Shown: positions 45,984 to 59,185, numbered from the stretch's first letter. The stretch is 64,000 nt of DNA from Conoideocrella luteorostrata (GCA_032433595.1 JASWJB010000027.1:62001-126000); one strand, 5' to 3'. Made by a program: numbers and translations. Notes: a model not told the origin generated them from the letters alone.

Positions 45984-47129
45984 ATGCCACACATGGAAAC
46001 CATCCGCAATTCTCTTGCTGAGCTGGCCAGTGGCCCGCCTTTGGTCGTCGCTCTTGCAGGAGGCACCACCGGCATCGGTGCATATGTAGCCAAAGCCCTC
46101 GCGTCTGCCTTTGCAAAAAACGGGACCAAGCTGCGCGTCTACATCGTTGGTCGCAACGCCACGAGAGCCGCGACCGTCATCGCAGAAAGCCAACGGATAA
46201 GTCCTGCGTCGGAGTGGCGCTTCGTGCAGGCTACGGACCTGGCGCTCATCAGCGAGGTTGATCGCTGCTGCGCGGAAATCATTCAGCAAGAGACAGAGGC
46301 GCCGTTCCATGGGGGTCCGATTCGATTGGATCTCCTATACATGACACATGGTTATCCAGTACTGAAGGAGCGGACAAGTAAGTCTCCTTGTTTTTCTGCC
46401 TTCACCCTCATCATATACTTGGTCTGAGTCTCTGACTGTGTGGTCTTAGCCACAAGAGAGGGCCTCGATGCCTTCATCTCAATAGTGTATTACTCTCGGA
46501 TACGGTTCATCACGCAGCTCCTACCCCTCCTCACTGCTTCCCCCAAATCTGGCCATGTGATTTCAGTCTATGCGGGCACGTTCGAAGACGGCACCAAGCC
46601 AGGCGACTCGCCGATTGGATGTCCACCACCTTCGATATATGGCGTAACTAGCGTTCGCAAGCATACCAGCTTCATGAAGACATTCATGTTTGAGGAGTTC
46701 GCCGACAAACACGCCGGGAAACTTAGTCTGACACATATTTATCCGGGTCTGGTTGATGGGCCGGGTTTCACTAGCCCTGAGATGCCATTGTGGTTTAGGG
46801 CTGTGTGGCGGCTGCTTAAGCCTCTGTCGAAGCTGTATATGACTTCTGCGGATGACTGCGGCGACGTCTTGCTATATCTTGCTACGGCACGATACCCGGC
46901 CAAGGACACCATGAAAAATTCGCAGGTGCTGGTGGGCGGGCTGGAGGTAGCGCGCAGCTCTAACGGCGAGGTCGGCGGTGGCTGTTACACTGTTGGACAA
47001 AGAGCGGATGCGACGAACAAGGTGAGTTATGAAAAGGTTCGCAGCGCAGAAACTGGTAAACAAGTGTGGGATCATACAATGGACATTCTGAACGGAGTGG
47101 AAGCGGCAAACTCTGCAGCGGCACGATGA
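45984..47129 (+). CDS. SDR-like NAD(P)-binding oxidoreductase
   Basis: Exons 45984-46377 and 46450-47129 give 357 aa. The start ATG (context ACCATGC) is preferred over an upstream non-ATG frame extension. The Rossmann loop is VVALAGGTTGIGAYVAKAL (TGxxxGIG-like), followed by VYIVGRN, which would contact the cofactor ribose. LLYMTHGY takes the place of the NNAG segment. The catalytic region reads HVISVYAG then SIYGVTSVRKH: Ser and Tyr are present, but the Lys expected four residues after Tyr is Ser, with Arg/Lys a few residues later. It is therefore an atypical SDR of the fungal type often annotated only as short-chain dehydrogenase. No substrate can be given. No obvious partner gene is adjacent; an amino-acid permease lies convergently downstream. 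Confidence 0.85.
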
Positions 47130-47315
47130 CCAAAGCAAAGACACTCTCAAGTTGAATGGTTTGATAATGAATAAATGAGGGCCTCTCCCGCTGTTCAATT
47201 ATTAATTTAGCTCTATTGTTGAAATATGTGCGTGAAAAAAATGTAAGCGGCGCTCCATGCCAGGTAACTTCATAATATGTAGAATATCATCAATCGTGTC
47301 AAATCAAACGCCGTC

Positions 47316-49206
47316 CTATGATTCAAGAGATTCGTACGTCTGCTCTGCTCTTTCAAATGCTCTATGCAATGGAATGTCGGCCAGTGTGACAATCTTGGTC
47401 TTTTTAACAAACTTCCAAAGGAGATACGCGGTAGCCACAAGCGGTATATCACTGTATCTGTATGTCAATAGACGTTATGAAGGACGAGGGTCGCACAGGA
47501 GTATAAACTATAAACTTACAGGTATGCTGAGACAAAAGTGTTGGGACTCCATCTGCCTTTGGTGAAGACAGTGAAACCACTAGTCAGGATGATTAGAATG
47601 CACATAACAAGGGCGAAATAAGAGCTGTATACTGCAAGTTTGTGTTAACAAATCGCTCGCGAGTCAAAGTGAGTCAAATGTGAATTAAATACTTACGAGT
47701 CCATGAGTTCCACCAAGGAAGTCGGGTTATGGGTATCGTTTGCTTTTTCATTGCCAACCGCAATCGTATATGATTGAGGAGAATTGATATCCAGGACACC
47801 AACACACCAGCAGCTGTCAGATTCACCAGCCACAGGAAGACAGTAAAGGCATCATTGGACAAGCTCAGAAAGCTAAGGAAGCTGAAGGCAGTGAAGACGA
47901 GAACACATATGTACGGCACACCCCATGAGGTAGTTCTGAGGAAAATTTTGGGGGCCTGTCTCTTGAGAGCCAGGCCATACAACACACGCGTTCCGGCGAG
48001 CAGGCTCTGGTTGGACGAGGACCACGCAGAAGTGATGACGATGGCGTTGACGATGGAAGGAATGGCAGGGAGTCCAGCAGCCTTGGCAGCAATCACAAAG
48101 GGACTCTCTGCCGTTGTCAACCCGTCACCTTGCAGTCTTTCATCATCACTTCTCACAAGCATGCCGACAATAATGATAGCCAGCATGTAGAACAGGATGA
48201 TCCGAATAAAGACATTCTTGCATGCAGCGGGGATAGCCTTTCTCGGATTCCTCGTCTCCGCACCAGCCATAGCAATCGATTCAACTCCCGCGAAAGAGAA
48301 GACGGCGCCGGTCATAACACTCCAATAGCCCAGGAACTTACCCCAATTGCCCTTGGCGATGTACTCGACAAACGGACCCGGGTCCTTCCAGTAATTGAAG
48401 TAGACTGCGGGCGTGCCAGGAATGCCACCAAGATCAATAACAAGGCCGAGGATGACGAGAAACACCACAAGGAGGATCTTGAGAACGGCGAAGAAAAACT
48501 CCACCTCACCAAATATCTGGACAAATGATATACCAATGATGAAGGTGAGGATGATGAAAGTGACGATCCATACGGAAGAGTTCACATCTGTCCACAGCTG
48601 AAACAGAACGCAGATGGCAGTGATTTCTGATGGGATGGACAAAATATTCCCGTAGACAAGATTCCATCCAATGGCGAAACCCCAAGCAGGATCAACAAGG
48701 AACTCAGCATGGCGCACAAACGAACCAGTCACAGGAAGCAGAGCAGCGACTTCCCCCAAGGCGAACTGCACCGAGCAAACGACCAGCCCGATGGTTGCGT
48801 AGCCAAGCAAGGCGCCTGCCGGACCAGCCCTGGCCACGGCACTGCCGAGACCGAGAAAAAGGCCCGTACCAATGGCACCTGCAATACCAAGCATGGAGAG
48901 ATGTCGCTCGGCAAGGCCCCGTTTGAGGTCGCGGCCTTCATTTGCGGTAATCAGGTCGGCGTCGGGGTCATCTTCGTATGTGAATGGCGGCCCCGAAGTC
49001 GTCCTAGTTATGCCATCTTGATGGCCGCTCCGTTCCACGTCAGAGTCGAATACTGGATCGGCGGAAGTCAAGCCCGACGGAGCTGTCGTAGAGTTTCCCG
49101 GGGTTTTGATGTTGTCGCCGTCGTTGCCCGCGGGCACGAACCCTGGCGGCATGCTACCACCGGTGTCTTCCCTTCTCCTGGCACGCGCAAGTAGGCCTTT
49201 GAACAT
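47316..49206 (-). CDS. Amino-acid permease (APC superfamily, YAT/GAP type)
   Basis: Exons 49206-47697, 47631-47520 and 47457-47316 join in phase to 587 aa. A hydrophilic N-terminal tail of about 95 residues precedes RHLSMLGIAGAIGTGLFLGLG, the substrate-binding TM1 signature of fungal amino-acid permeases. Further typical blocks are SIPSEITAICVL, FSFAGVESIAMAGAETRNPRK, SAWSSSNQSLLAGTRVLYGLA and the TM12 region PLVATAYLLWKF, so about 12 helices are expected. It imports amino acids across the plasma membrane by proton symport. The substrate range cannot be told. It is convergent with the SDR gene (185 bp between stops). The third-exon acceptor was chosen from two nearby AGs because only ACAG followed by ATACAG keeps phase. 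Confidence 0.92.
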
Positions 49207-52200
49207 GATGATTGGCAGCGGGTGTTTGACAACTCACGTCGCGGTGCGGCACCCCGTCTTATCGGCTTGCTTACCCGGCAACTGGCGATCAACGACCGAG
49301 GAGCGGGATTTGCGCATTAAGACATGCAAAGGGATCAAAAATTGACCGGAACGACTCGATGCAGCATGTAAAGGCAGACCGTCGTAACGGCGGATCCAAT
49401 TTGAAGATCTCATTTCGTCTACAAGTGGTGTGAAATGGATAACGGATTTTTTTTACTTATCGAAATGCCCACTTTTGATAGATGGTGCAATTGGACCCTG
49501 GTCTAGTCCGGTCCGGTCTGGTCTGCTTCGGGTTGCATCCGGACTGAACCGGCCGGTCACCCCACGGAGGCGGGCGCGAAGTCAATGAATTGCCCTGCTT
49601 TCCGCCTTCTAAGCTAGGGTAACAATGGTCAAGGTGAGTTTGAGTGAGATTGGAATGGGTCATTCGGAAAAGCTGCAAAGGTTAATGCATGCCTTACTTA
49701 TAGGTCTGAGTGAGATGAACAATGGACCTACCTGGTCGTCCCTCCGCAAACCGGAGACTGCGTGCGAATGCTGCACCGACGGAAATGGAAAGAAGATGAC
49801 GGCATCGCTAGCCAGTAATGTATCAAAACATCATGCGACTTGTCGGCTTATGTGTATGATTTGTATGGAGTCGCCCGGCCCTGATCGAGTTAGTAACTAG
49901 CAGGCAAAAAGTGAGCTGCAATCCAATGACTCGCAGGTCGCCTGGTTTGCCTGGCACTGCACGTACATGCACAATACTGGTCGCTAGATTTGCATGCAGG
50001 TGTCACCGCAGGACGGCCATATCTCGCGCTTTATGCCGCTTGTTGATTCGGCAAGGAAAGGCGGCAGTTCCGTTTTTTTTTTCTCGTCTGAACATGATGA
50101 AATCTATGTCGTGGGTAACCAGGGTCGACGATGCAACAGAGAGGATGGAAAACGGAAGAACAGGCCGAAGGGAAAAAATGGCAGGAAAAACAGAGAGAGG
50201 CACGACAGACAAGAGAGGCAAGAGAAGATATAAGAAATACTACCCAAAAAAAGAAGACCCTTCTACTAAACTGGTAGCCAATCCACCCACATTATAGCCA
50301 TTGTCTTGTCGCATTGGCCTAGAAAGTCCGCCCCACACCCCGTCGCGAGACGCATCAAATGAGCCGCCTGCATTTATGTCATAAGTGCCTAGTAATAGCA
50401 AAACAACATCTTGCGTGGTATGCATTCTAGGCTTGCAATCATTTATTTCCTACATGGTCTTGGTAGGCAGATTTACAGTCGCTCATAGTTGTGATACTCT
50501 ATGTACTCGAGCAATGTTACCGTTTGATAGGGTATCTTTCCGCGGAATGCGTACTAGGGCAAACTAAAAATGTCCGCTTCTCTCGAAATTATGCCGTTTC
50601 CGTGGACATAACCTCCTGCTTGGGTAGAAAAGAAGGGAGATGGCAACGTGACTTTTGGCGATTTTAATACCACCACAGAATGGCTACTTCCTTTTAGTGA
50701 AAGCGGGATGTCTTTCTTTAGTGTCTACGCTTAGAATTTATTTACCACCGCCGTTGTCTATTATACGGCGCAGCTTCCGATGTATCGAAACTTGTCTCGC
50801 TTCGGTCGCTATTACATATTCTATTAATAGCAATACCTATTGGCTGAGGTGTGTTTTGGTTCTGCAAAGAGAGCTTTGCTTCACTCACAGTAGCAAGGAA
50901 CGTATGCCTTGAGATTTTTCAGAATTTCAATAGAGGAGGATCTTGCAGCAAATGATACCTCAGTCCCTGATCGAACAATAGCTTCCATGGGGACACGTCC
51001 CTTTCAAGTCTAGAACACCACCTTGGATTTACGTCTTGGTTGTCACAGCATGGGGTGTTCCAAAATAGATCCAGGCTATGCTGAGTAGACGCAGTAATGC
51101 GAATCCTAAAAGAAAAAGATGCAATTAGTTTAGTATGAGTCTCTGAGTGAGCCTCGTGAAGTGACATGCGACTGTGGGCAGTCTTATGTGTGTGCAGGTT
51201 TCGCTAATGTCACGTTTGATGCTTTTATTAACACTGTTTCTACATAGGATGAGGGTCCCCTGCACTAGTCTTGAAGCCAGATCGTTGTGTCATGAATGCT
51301 TTAGCCTAGTTAGGCGGCACTTTTTGTTGCTTACTGAGCGTGTGCTAAAATCTGACCAACAGGTAGGTAACTCGCAGCACACGAAACAAAGGCTGTGAGA
51401 GGAATGAACCAAATAACTCATGAGGCTTGCCTGCATTTCGATCCCGCAGGTCATAGAACCTTTTTACGGTTCCAAGATGCCCTCGGAATCTTCCCGAAGC
51501 CGTCTCAATCTTCATCCGGCTTGTTGGCTCCTATAGCCTGAGCACCACGAGGTGCCATGGGGCTACTGACTAGTGACAACCTCCACCTTTATTACCATCT
51601 TCCTTTACGGCTATAGTCAAATATAGTTTGTATTTCATTTAAGCTGTGAACAATAACACTAAGGCGTTATTTTGTGAGACCTGTGAGTAACTAGGAGCCC
51701 ACCACGAGGAGCAGCCTCACGGGATAAAAGGCGATAATAGTTGCTCCGCAATGCAGCTAGTGTTTGATGTGCGGAAATCAGCATGAAAGACGTCATCCCA
51801 GACACCTTCGTTTAGCAGTAAACTTGCCTTTACTGAGCTCGATGCGACAACTAAATAGAAGATGGTGCACCGGTTTCCAAACCGTCCGCCACTTTAAGCT
51901 TCCGACTAGAGTACTCAGCGCGTCTCGCTGCCTGGGTAAATCTTTTCGCGTCGCGGTGGGAACTTGAGCAGCAGGACAACTATCCTATCTGTTAGCTCGT
52001 GCGGCCCCCACCTAGTTAGTCCGCATTGTAAGGATGACGATTCGGGTAATTATTCAAACAAAACGTGAAACTCCACCTCCGCATGACAATGTCGCACATA
52101 GCCAGCCTTACAGCCGAGCCGATCCTTCGCTTACAAGGCAACGGGCTTCATCACACACGTGGCACTTTCCTTATTACTTCTAGCATATTGCCTCCTGGGA

Positions 52201-52887
52201 GTCGGCTTTCCGCCCGCCCGGCAGTGCATTCGATTACAGGGGCGTGTGGGGGGCAGGGAGCAGGTCAACCGGTCCATTGTTGCAAATTGGTTCGTCGTGG
52301 CAGCAAGCTCAGGCCGTCTTGTCGGCAGCCTCCGACAGCTTGCATATGGAAGTCCGTCCGAAGCTAGCTCGATGCACGCCGGTGTGTCGTCTGCCTGCCC
52401 GGCCGCGTATAGAATGACTGCCGCGATTGGTGGCTCAGACCCTCCCTTTTGCCGCGACCCAATAGTTCCGTCACCGTTTATTCCGGCCTGCAATTGGCTG
52501 CCGGGACCTGGTTCCACTCTCTCCATTGAGAGCCGCAGACGGTGTATCTAGTATCTAGTATCTGGCATGATGTGTGGCCACTACCCTGCCAGGTATCGAG
52601 GTCAAGCGGAGGCGAATAAGTAAGTCACCAGAAATTACTGCTTTGGTCTGGCCGTGAGTACGTGGTCCAAATTTCGGATCCGCACACATATATGTCGGAC
52701 TAGTATAGCCCGAGACTTGCTCCGTCAGAATCCGAATACCGAGCAAACAAATGCGGCGAGGGGCGCAGTCGCAATGACGGACTTACTCAGAGTATATATG
52801 TAGTCAATGTCGAGTCCAGGTCGTCATTTTCTCCAATTAATCAGTAATTTCACTCAAACTGAGTAATCATCGTGCCCGACAGCTCCC
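49207..52887. other. 3.7-kb intergenic region
   Basis: Upstream of both the permease (-) and the bZIP gene (+). No gene, tRNA or element was recognised. Purine-rich tracts occur at 50150-50260. Open frames have random composition. Unannotated small genes or non-coding RNAs cannot be excluded. Confidence 0.45.
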
Positions 52888-53775
52888 ATGGATCAGCCCC
52901 GAGTCCAATTCAGCTCCCGCCTTCGCGGTGGACAACCAGGTCAAGATACCTTTTTGCCTCCGAAATTCAGTCCGAGCAAGTCTTTGAACCTCTACTATGT
53001 TGAAAATCTTGAGCAGATGAATTCTGCCAATATCTTTTCTCACTTCAGCCAACTGTCGGTACGTCATGCCCCTTGCGGTATCTTCTCATCCCGTTATCAT
53101 CCTGACTAAAACTTCCTGCTGTTAGGACTTTGAACTACCATTTAGCGATTATAGTGACATATCTCACGCATGCAGCAGTCCGAAAAGCACCAATGGAAGT
53201 GATTACTGCATAGTGTCGCAAGTTCAGGCAGAGCAAACGTCAGCGGCTTGCGAAACAAAGCCAGCACCTCGACGCCGGGAAAATCGATACCGCAACGCTC
53301 CACCCAGCGTACTAAATGTGAGACAATTATATGCCCTGGGCAATCTGGTCAGCTTTAAATTTAATGCTAATGAGTTTGGCCTACGTCCACAGCGCCGCCG
53401 AGCACAGAACAGAGCCTCCCAAAGAGCTTACCGCGAACGCAAGGAACAACGCATCCGGGACCTGGAACAGCTTCTTCAGGAGTCGGAGCAGCGAGAGGCG
53501 GACTTGATTCACTCCTTCTTTTTCCTACGAGAGAAGTATGAGCAGCTCTGCGTAGAAAGAATGGAGAAATTTCATAACGAAGTACCTGTATCTATCGGAA
53601 ACGTGGCGTTGATGTCCGAGCAAATGGACCCTGCTCTGTGGTCTCATTTACCTGACATGTAAGAAAAATATGATTTTACACGACAAACTTTCAATCTCAA
53701 CTGCTAATCTTGTATGGTTACAGGAGTAATTCAGGCCAAGTCGAGCAGCTAGTGGGCTATTTTGCGTCCTCATAG
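52888..53775 (+). CDS. Small bZIP transcription factor (AP-1/Yap-like basic region)
   Basis: Exons 52888-53058, 53126-53317, 53393-53658 and 53724-53775 give 226 aa. The basic region RRRAQNRASQRAYRERKEQ is that of fungal AP-1-like bZIPs, preceded by the common RRRENRYRNAPPSVLN. A short leucine-zipper-type helix follows (IRDLEQLLQESEQREADLI). Intron 2 (75 bp, GTGAGA...CACAG with a TGCTAAT branch site) is a multiple of three and stop-free. It is spliced here because family members run straight from PPSVL(N/S) into RRRAQ. Intron 3 begins in the ATG of the last in-frame DM; without splicing, the protein would end at 53662. No Yap1-type C-terminal Cys domain is present, so redox sensing as in Yap1 is not expected. 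It is nuclear and DNA-binding, with targets unknown. Confidence 0.82.
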
Positions 53776-56700
53776 CATATTTATTCCACTATTACTTTGG
53801 CTTCTTCCCATTTCCACATGTTGATACGACACATGCACTCTTCGGTCAAGCAACAGCACCAATCGAAAGAGCACGGATATTCTGGAGCATGTTTAATCTA
53901 AATACAGTTCATGGTGCGCCTTGAAAAACACGATAACGTTCATAGAATGCAAGAATTCAAATTTAGTGTTTCTGTATCGTAAAAGAAGAATGTGGAGGTT
54001 GTATGACAGAGAGGTAGTTCTCATAGAGATATTTAACGGTACAAGAAAATCATGCTCCGTGATTATCAAGCAAATTAAAGTCCTTGGATTCATTGCAGAA
54101 TGAATGGATATTTTTGTTATTTTGTGCCATGTGCAACCTATTAAAAAGCAAGAATAGCTTCCCAAGATTCAATGTCTTAGTGATCTTATTTGATTTGTAC
54201 ATATAATTCAATCTCTAAAGCCACTTAATGCACTAGGTTCTACTGAGAACGGTTAGCTTATGAGAAAGCCTTGGCTATTATTATTATCAAACATATTGCG
54301 TACAAGTGGATGAGTGTCGGGCTCAAGCATGCCGAGAACTTGAAATATTTCCGTGCTGCGGATGTCAGAACCCAGCTCGCGAAACATACCTCCGAAAACG
54401 TAAATATAGAAGCGAAAAAGAGGGGGGGAAAAAGAAAAGAAAAGATAAAAGATAAAAGGAAATAAGAAATAGTTAATAGGAAGAAAAAGCAAACTAGCGC
54501 CGCCCAGATCTTGCAAACGATTCACCATGACATTCTCCAGACACGCTTCTTAGCTAGAGTAACCATCATCACCAATAAATTACCTCATTTCCCCAGATCT
54601 ACCTTCAGTCCTTAAACTTTTTCAAAAGAGTCATTTCCATCAGTGTTATATATTACTTTAAAGCAGCTCCCCAGTCTGGGATTTCCTCTTCTTCAGCGGC
54701 CAAGAGTATAGTCCCGGTAAATAAACAATACAATTAGAACGTCAGTATGATGCAAGCTAAACTATGTAGACTTGTTTTTCTTTAACCAGTCATAAGTTCA
54801 GCTCTCTTAAGTAAGCAGTTTTGTATATCTTTGTTAAGCTGTAACGTTGCCCAACGAGTCGGTAGAGTAATACGAACTACGAACTAGCCATTAGTTTCTC
54901 AGTCGTACGATGCGGCACACCAACTTGCCCAGCAGCAATTTCAGGTCTTACCTTGTATTTCGTGAAACTAGACCTTGCAATTGATCGACTTCCCCCGACG
55001 GGCACCTTAGAATAATGAGGCATGCATTTAGGCGAGTCTAACAGGACTATTTCCATGCAAAAGGCCAAATATTGGTCCACAGTCTGTAAGATGAAGTGTT
55101 ACACATATACTAGCGTAGAAAATACATGAAGGCATGTAAAAACTTTGTCTCCCACGAGAAACTCAAATCAAGGCCCCCACCCCACACATTTATAAAATAC
55201 CTGGTAGTTCTCTGTCCGATATCTTCATCCGTTCACCCTCTCTTCTCTAATCAGCACCCGTTGACAGCTTGGCCGCCACTTGTGAGCACCTCTGAACCAA
55301 AAGTCCAATTCTGTCACAGGAAAATATGAGCCTCTTTAAAGGTCATAACTACACATGAAAAGTGGCCTCTGGCTACGCCATTCTTTGTGTGACAAATTTC
55401 ATCATAGGAAATGAATTCTTTTCCAAGCTCCCTCCTGAGCTCCGATTCTTTACTTTAAACAACTCCCCAGCTTCCGAGATGCTCAAATTCTTGCTCAAGA
55501 AACATTCTCCATGTACCAACAAATTTCAGACAAGCATGGTCGCAATTGCAGGGGAATGAATTTCTCTCAAAATTTCCATGGACTAATAACCAAATGAACC
55601 AACAAAATAATCCAACATCGTTGCAAGCTGCGGCTAACACAGTCACGAGCGCAAGCACGAAACTTGATGTTCATTGTTGCTGCTAATGTGAATTCAGCAG
55701 CACATTGGCTAAGCAGAACATCAAGCCAACTACTCCAACACAGCAGGTGAAGGATGGCCTTTGGCCAAGAAACCGATGACCCCACACTACAGGCAAATGG
55801 CTTCGTCGGAGAGAAAATAGAGCAGTTTTGTATCTTGTCCAGGAGATCAGACAAGTGAAATAAGTTTGTTTCAATTGTACATTGGCGCTCCATGCGACCA
55901 TAGTATGATCCAGGATGCTATTGCCATTATTACTTTACCCCGTTATAAAGGCAAAATCGACTTCAGGGAACATTTTGAGGAAGTGGATAAACATTTGAAG
56001 CGCTGGGGGGTTAACAATTTCCTGACTCGCTTGATCCAGTATCAGCCGATTTCTGATAGTTCACAGGTTAGAGAATCATTTCCGGTGGGTTTGGCTTGAC
56101 GTGGACGACTACCTAGCTATCTATGGCAACAAGCGATTTCCTTCCCCGAGCCTACCGGCAGCTCCCGGAATGGTCCGCCTTTGCTGGTTTATCATCAACA
56201 AATATAGACCTTCAACGAGAAGCAAGGAATACCTACCGCAATAAATTAACAAAAAGCCAGCAGCCACTTTTTGAAAAATCACGCATCAACCCTAAACTTC
56301 CAACAGAAGACGAGTATCAAAGGTCGTGCGGTTCAGGGCCGTCTGGAGGAAAAATTAAATGAGGATTATACAGACCCAAAGCACACCCAACACACACGTA
56401 TACTGGTGTCATACATACAACCAGCAACGCAACTTCAATTCATTCAACGGATCAACTAGGGCCCCGAATCAATTCTTAGTGGCCTTGTGTGTAACAAAAT
56501 CGAACGGTTGAGCAGCTCTGTCCAAGGTCATTGTTGGGTTACCTAGCCATTAGGCCTGAGGCCTCGAGGGTTGGTGGAAGGGCAGGGATTTGGCGGCAAT
56601 ACAGGATATAAATAGGAGGCTTTGGAAGGGTCTGCATGAGGAGAAATTCTTCGACTTTTCATCGTCTCACATCATACAACATCTATCATTGCTTTATATG

Positions 56701-57289
56701 AATTTGAGTCCATGAAAAGGTTGCAGTCCTTCATGAGGGACAGAGGCCCTGCGATGCCCGGCTATGCTGTAACTGCCCCCCTGCGCCGTAGCATGGATAG
56801 ATGGCCACTCACTCACTCGCCCACCCTCGTTGTGCGTAATATTGAATTACTCTTTTTAGCGGCCACCATTCCACTAAACATCGATCGTTAGCCAGCTGTC
56901 CCTGAGCAGCGCCGAATCAGGCAGTTGCTCACGGTCTGGCCCGATCTGGTTTGAGTTTGCCCGGATACTGGACGTCTCTTGCGTAGCTTATTAGCGGGCC
57001 GCTGCACCCAGGACTCCTAACTGGTGCAGAACCTAAGCTAGAGTGCGGAGTTAGTTACCGGACCCGCGAATTGCGAATAGGCTCTTGCCCCCGCACTTCC
57101 GACTTCGCTTCGCTAATTCTACGCACTGCTCCCCCTCCGTGCTCACTCATATGACTAGAAGTTTGCTCATCACCCCATCCACCCAATTCCATCTCATCAA
57201 CGGAGCAGGTTTTCCCAACTTCTCCCCCCCCCCCCTTCCTTCCCCCCAGCCATTCAAACTAATTCGACACTGACGCAAACAACTTCCCC
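53776..57289. other. 3.5-kb AT-rich gene-poor region
   Basis: No intact gene. AT content is clearly higher than around it (53.8-56.4 kb), with a purine-rich A/G stretch at 54410-54480. At 56123-56400 two overlapping frames read protein-like (PRAYRQLPEWSAFAGLSS and GRAVQGRLEEKL), suggesting a decayed gene or element that I cannot name. A C-rich run (57223-57243) lies in the leader of the Nudix gene. Confidence 0.45.
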
Positions 57290-58290
57290 ATGCCGACATA
57301 CTCGAACCTCGATCTAGTCAAACAATGCGATAGGTAGGCACTCTCGCGACGTCAACCACCAATGTGCACACTGACTCAGCAAGATTTCCATATCCTCAAG
57401 AAGAGCCTGAAGCATACGCCCAAAAAGTCGCAGGCTACTACAAATTTCACGTCGAGAGCTGCGACTCGGTGCTCGGGTTTATCCTCCCAGCCACGGTCAA
57501 GGAGCTGCAATGGCCAGATGTCTGGAAAGTAGACCACGACCGCAAGACCGTGCTGCTCCGTGGCAGAACGCGCGAGGAGCGAGATGAAAACGTTGCCACG
57601 ACGCTTGCGGCAGAGCGCGAGCGGGCACATTTCAAGATTCTGAGCGGCTGGCGCAATGAACTATACCCTGTCTATGGCCCGGACCGCAGCATCCTCGTGA
57701 ACATCGAACGTGCCGCTAGCGTCTTGTTCGGCATCGTAACGTACGGAATCCACATGACGGGATATGTCAAGACAGATGACGGCCTCAAGATATGGGTTCC
57801 CCGCCGGGCCAAGAACAAGCAGACATATCCTGGAATGCTCGACAACACTGTTGGTGGGGGCATCGCCAGCGGTGAAACCCCATTCGAGACCATAGTCCGG
57901 GAGGCTAGCGAGGAGGCCTCGCTTCCTGGCGAATATGTCGTGAAGAACGCCAAGTCCTGCGGAACTATCAGCTATTTTGACATTCGCGATGAGAGAGTAG
58001 CGCCCGGGGGGGAGGTTGGGCTCCTGCAGCCAGAATGTATGTATGTCTACGATCTTGAGGTTCCTGCCGACTTTGTGCCCCGTCCAGACGATATGGAAGC
58101 CGAGGACTTCCGTCTCTTGAGTATTCCTGAGGTTCAGGCTGCTATGGCTAATGGGGAGTTCAAGACAAACTGTGCTTTGATGCTGCTTGATTTTTTCATT
58201 CGCCATGGTATTGTCACACCTGAAGGAGAAAAGGACTACATTGAGATTGTCTCAAGACTTCACCGAAAGTTAGAGTTCCCTGGCGCCTGA
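57290..58290 (+). CDS. Nudix hydrolase with DUF4743 domain (thiamin-diphosphate-related)
   Basis: Exon 1 (57290-57333, MPTYSNLDLVKQCD) and exon 2 (57384-58290) give 316 aa. The acceptor used is AAG just after a CAG, because only this keeps the frame and yields the family sequence QCDRFPYPQE. Residues about 1-130 are the DUF4743 region that precedes Nudix domains in thiamin-pyrophosphokinase-like proteins (Tnr3 N-terminus, yeast YJR142W, plant Nudix20/24). The Nudix box is at about 172-195: GGGIASGETPFETIVREASEEASL, with all metal-binding Glu residues. Homologues hydrolyse damaged thiamin diphosphate (oxo- and oxy- forms) to the monophosphate as a metabolite-repair step. It is cytosolic, with no signal peptide. 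It lacks the thiamin pyrophosphokinase domain of Tnr3, as in the yeast protein. Confidence 0.9.
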
Positions 58291-58525
58291 TCATATTTTT
58301 GGGGTTATACTAGAGTCGAGAATACTTTATAGACATAACCAAAAATATTCCCCCGTAGACTGCTAAGTATCGCCCTCGTATAACAAATCCAGCAGTTCCC
58401 ATTCCATAATAACCCCAATTCAATATATGAGTACAGCCGCTACCCCAAACTCAAGTCCATACACTCATCATCAACCACGCACTTCAACCAAAATCCATTC
58501 TCACCCATCCAACCCATCAAAACAC

Positions 58526-59185
58526 TCAAACACTCAAAGGCTGCTTCATCCCCGGATCAGCATCATACGAGATCCTCCCAGCCGGCAGGAAAAACAGAGC
58601 CACCAAGGCACCCCCCCTAGCCTGCGGATAATGATGCGTCCCCGGTCCAGGACTCGTCCACCCGGCCCCCTGCCAGCCCTGCATGCCCATCAGCTCAGCC
58701 GTCTCATCTATCTGCACCACGCAGTTAATCTCCCCATACGGATGCTTATGGTACTGCCCCTTGAAATCGGACCCCTCGTCTTGGGCGTTCATATACACCG
58801 TCGTGATGCTAAAGTAGCGAGTCTCCGCAGACGGCAACGCAATCTTGCCGCGTCTGTAGTTTGGACCCGAGATCTCCGTTTCTGCAACCCAGCCCTCTTG
58901 AAGACCCTGCTTGATGTATTTGCAGAAATCGTCGTAGAACGGTGTACCCGGGCCGAAATCCGAGTTTAGTCTCGCCTCCAGGTCTTTACCGGGGGTTCTT
59001 GAGGGGCACAAAAAAAATATTGGTATTCATAGATCATATGTCGTTGGTGACCAAGGGATAATGAGAGAAGAAACTTACAAGTCTTGTACGGTGGCGAAGA
59101 ACTCTGCACATCGGTCAACAAACTTTTGCGCTGTTGGCCATTTTAAGACGTCTAGCACGGCGGCTGCGTCGCTTTTAGGGTCCAT
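58526..59185 (-). CDS. DUF4863/PnbB-like protein (4-hydroxylaminobenzoate-lyase family)
   Basis: Exons 59185-59079 and 58997-58526 give 192 aa. The acceptor (CAAG) was chosen by phase, giving VQDLTPGKDLEARLN. The start at 59185 has a better context (A at -3, G at +4) than an in-frame ATG at 59200. An N-terminal helical part is followed by a beta-rich cupin-like half: YFSITTVYMN, then KGQYHKHPYGEINCVVQID with two His and a Glu that may bind metal, and GGALVALFFLPAGRISYD. From memory this is the DUF4863 family, named after bacterial PnbB, which converts 4-hydroxylaminobenzoate in nitrobenzoate breakdown. Whether the fungal copy has that activity is unknown. It is cytosolic and convergent with the Nudix gene. 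Confidence 0.75.

Noticed and set aside
49207..52887. Several 60-130-aa frames between permease and bZIP gene
   Set aside because: None has a signal peptide, domain or exon-like continuation.
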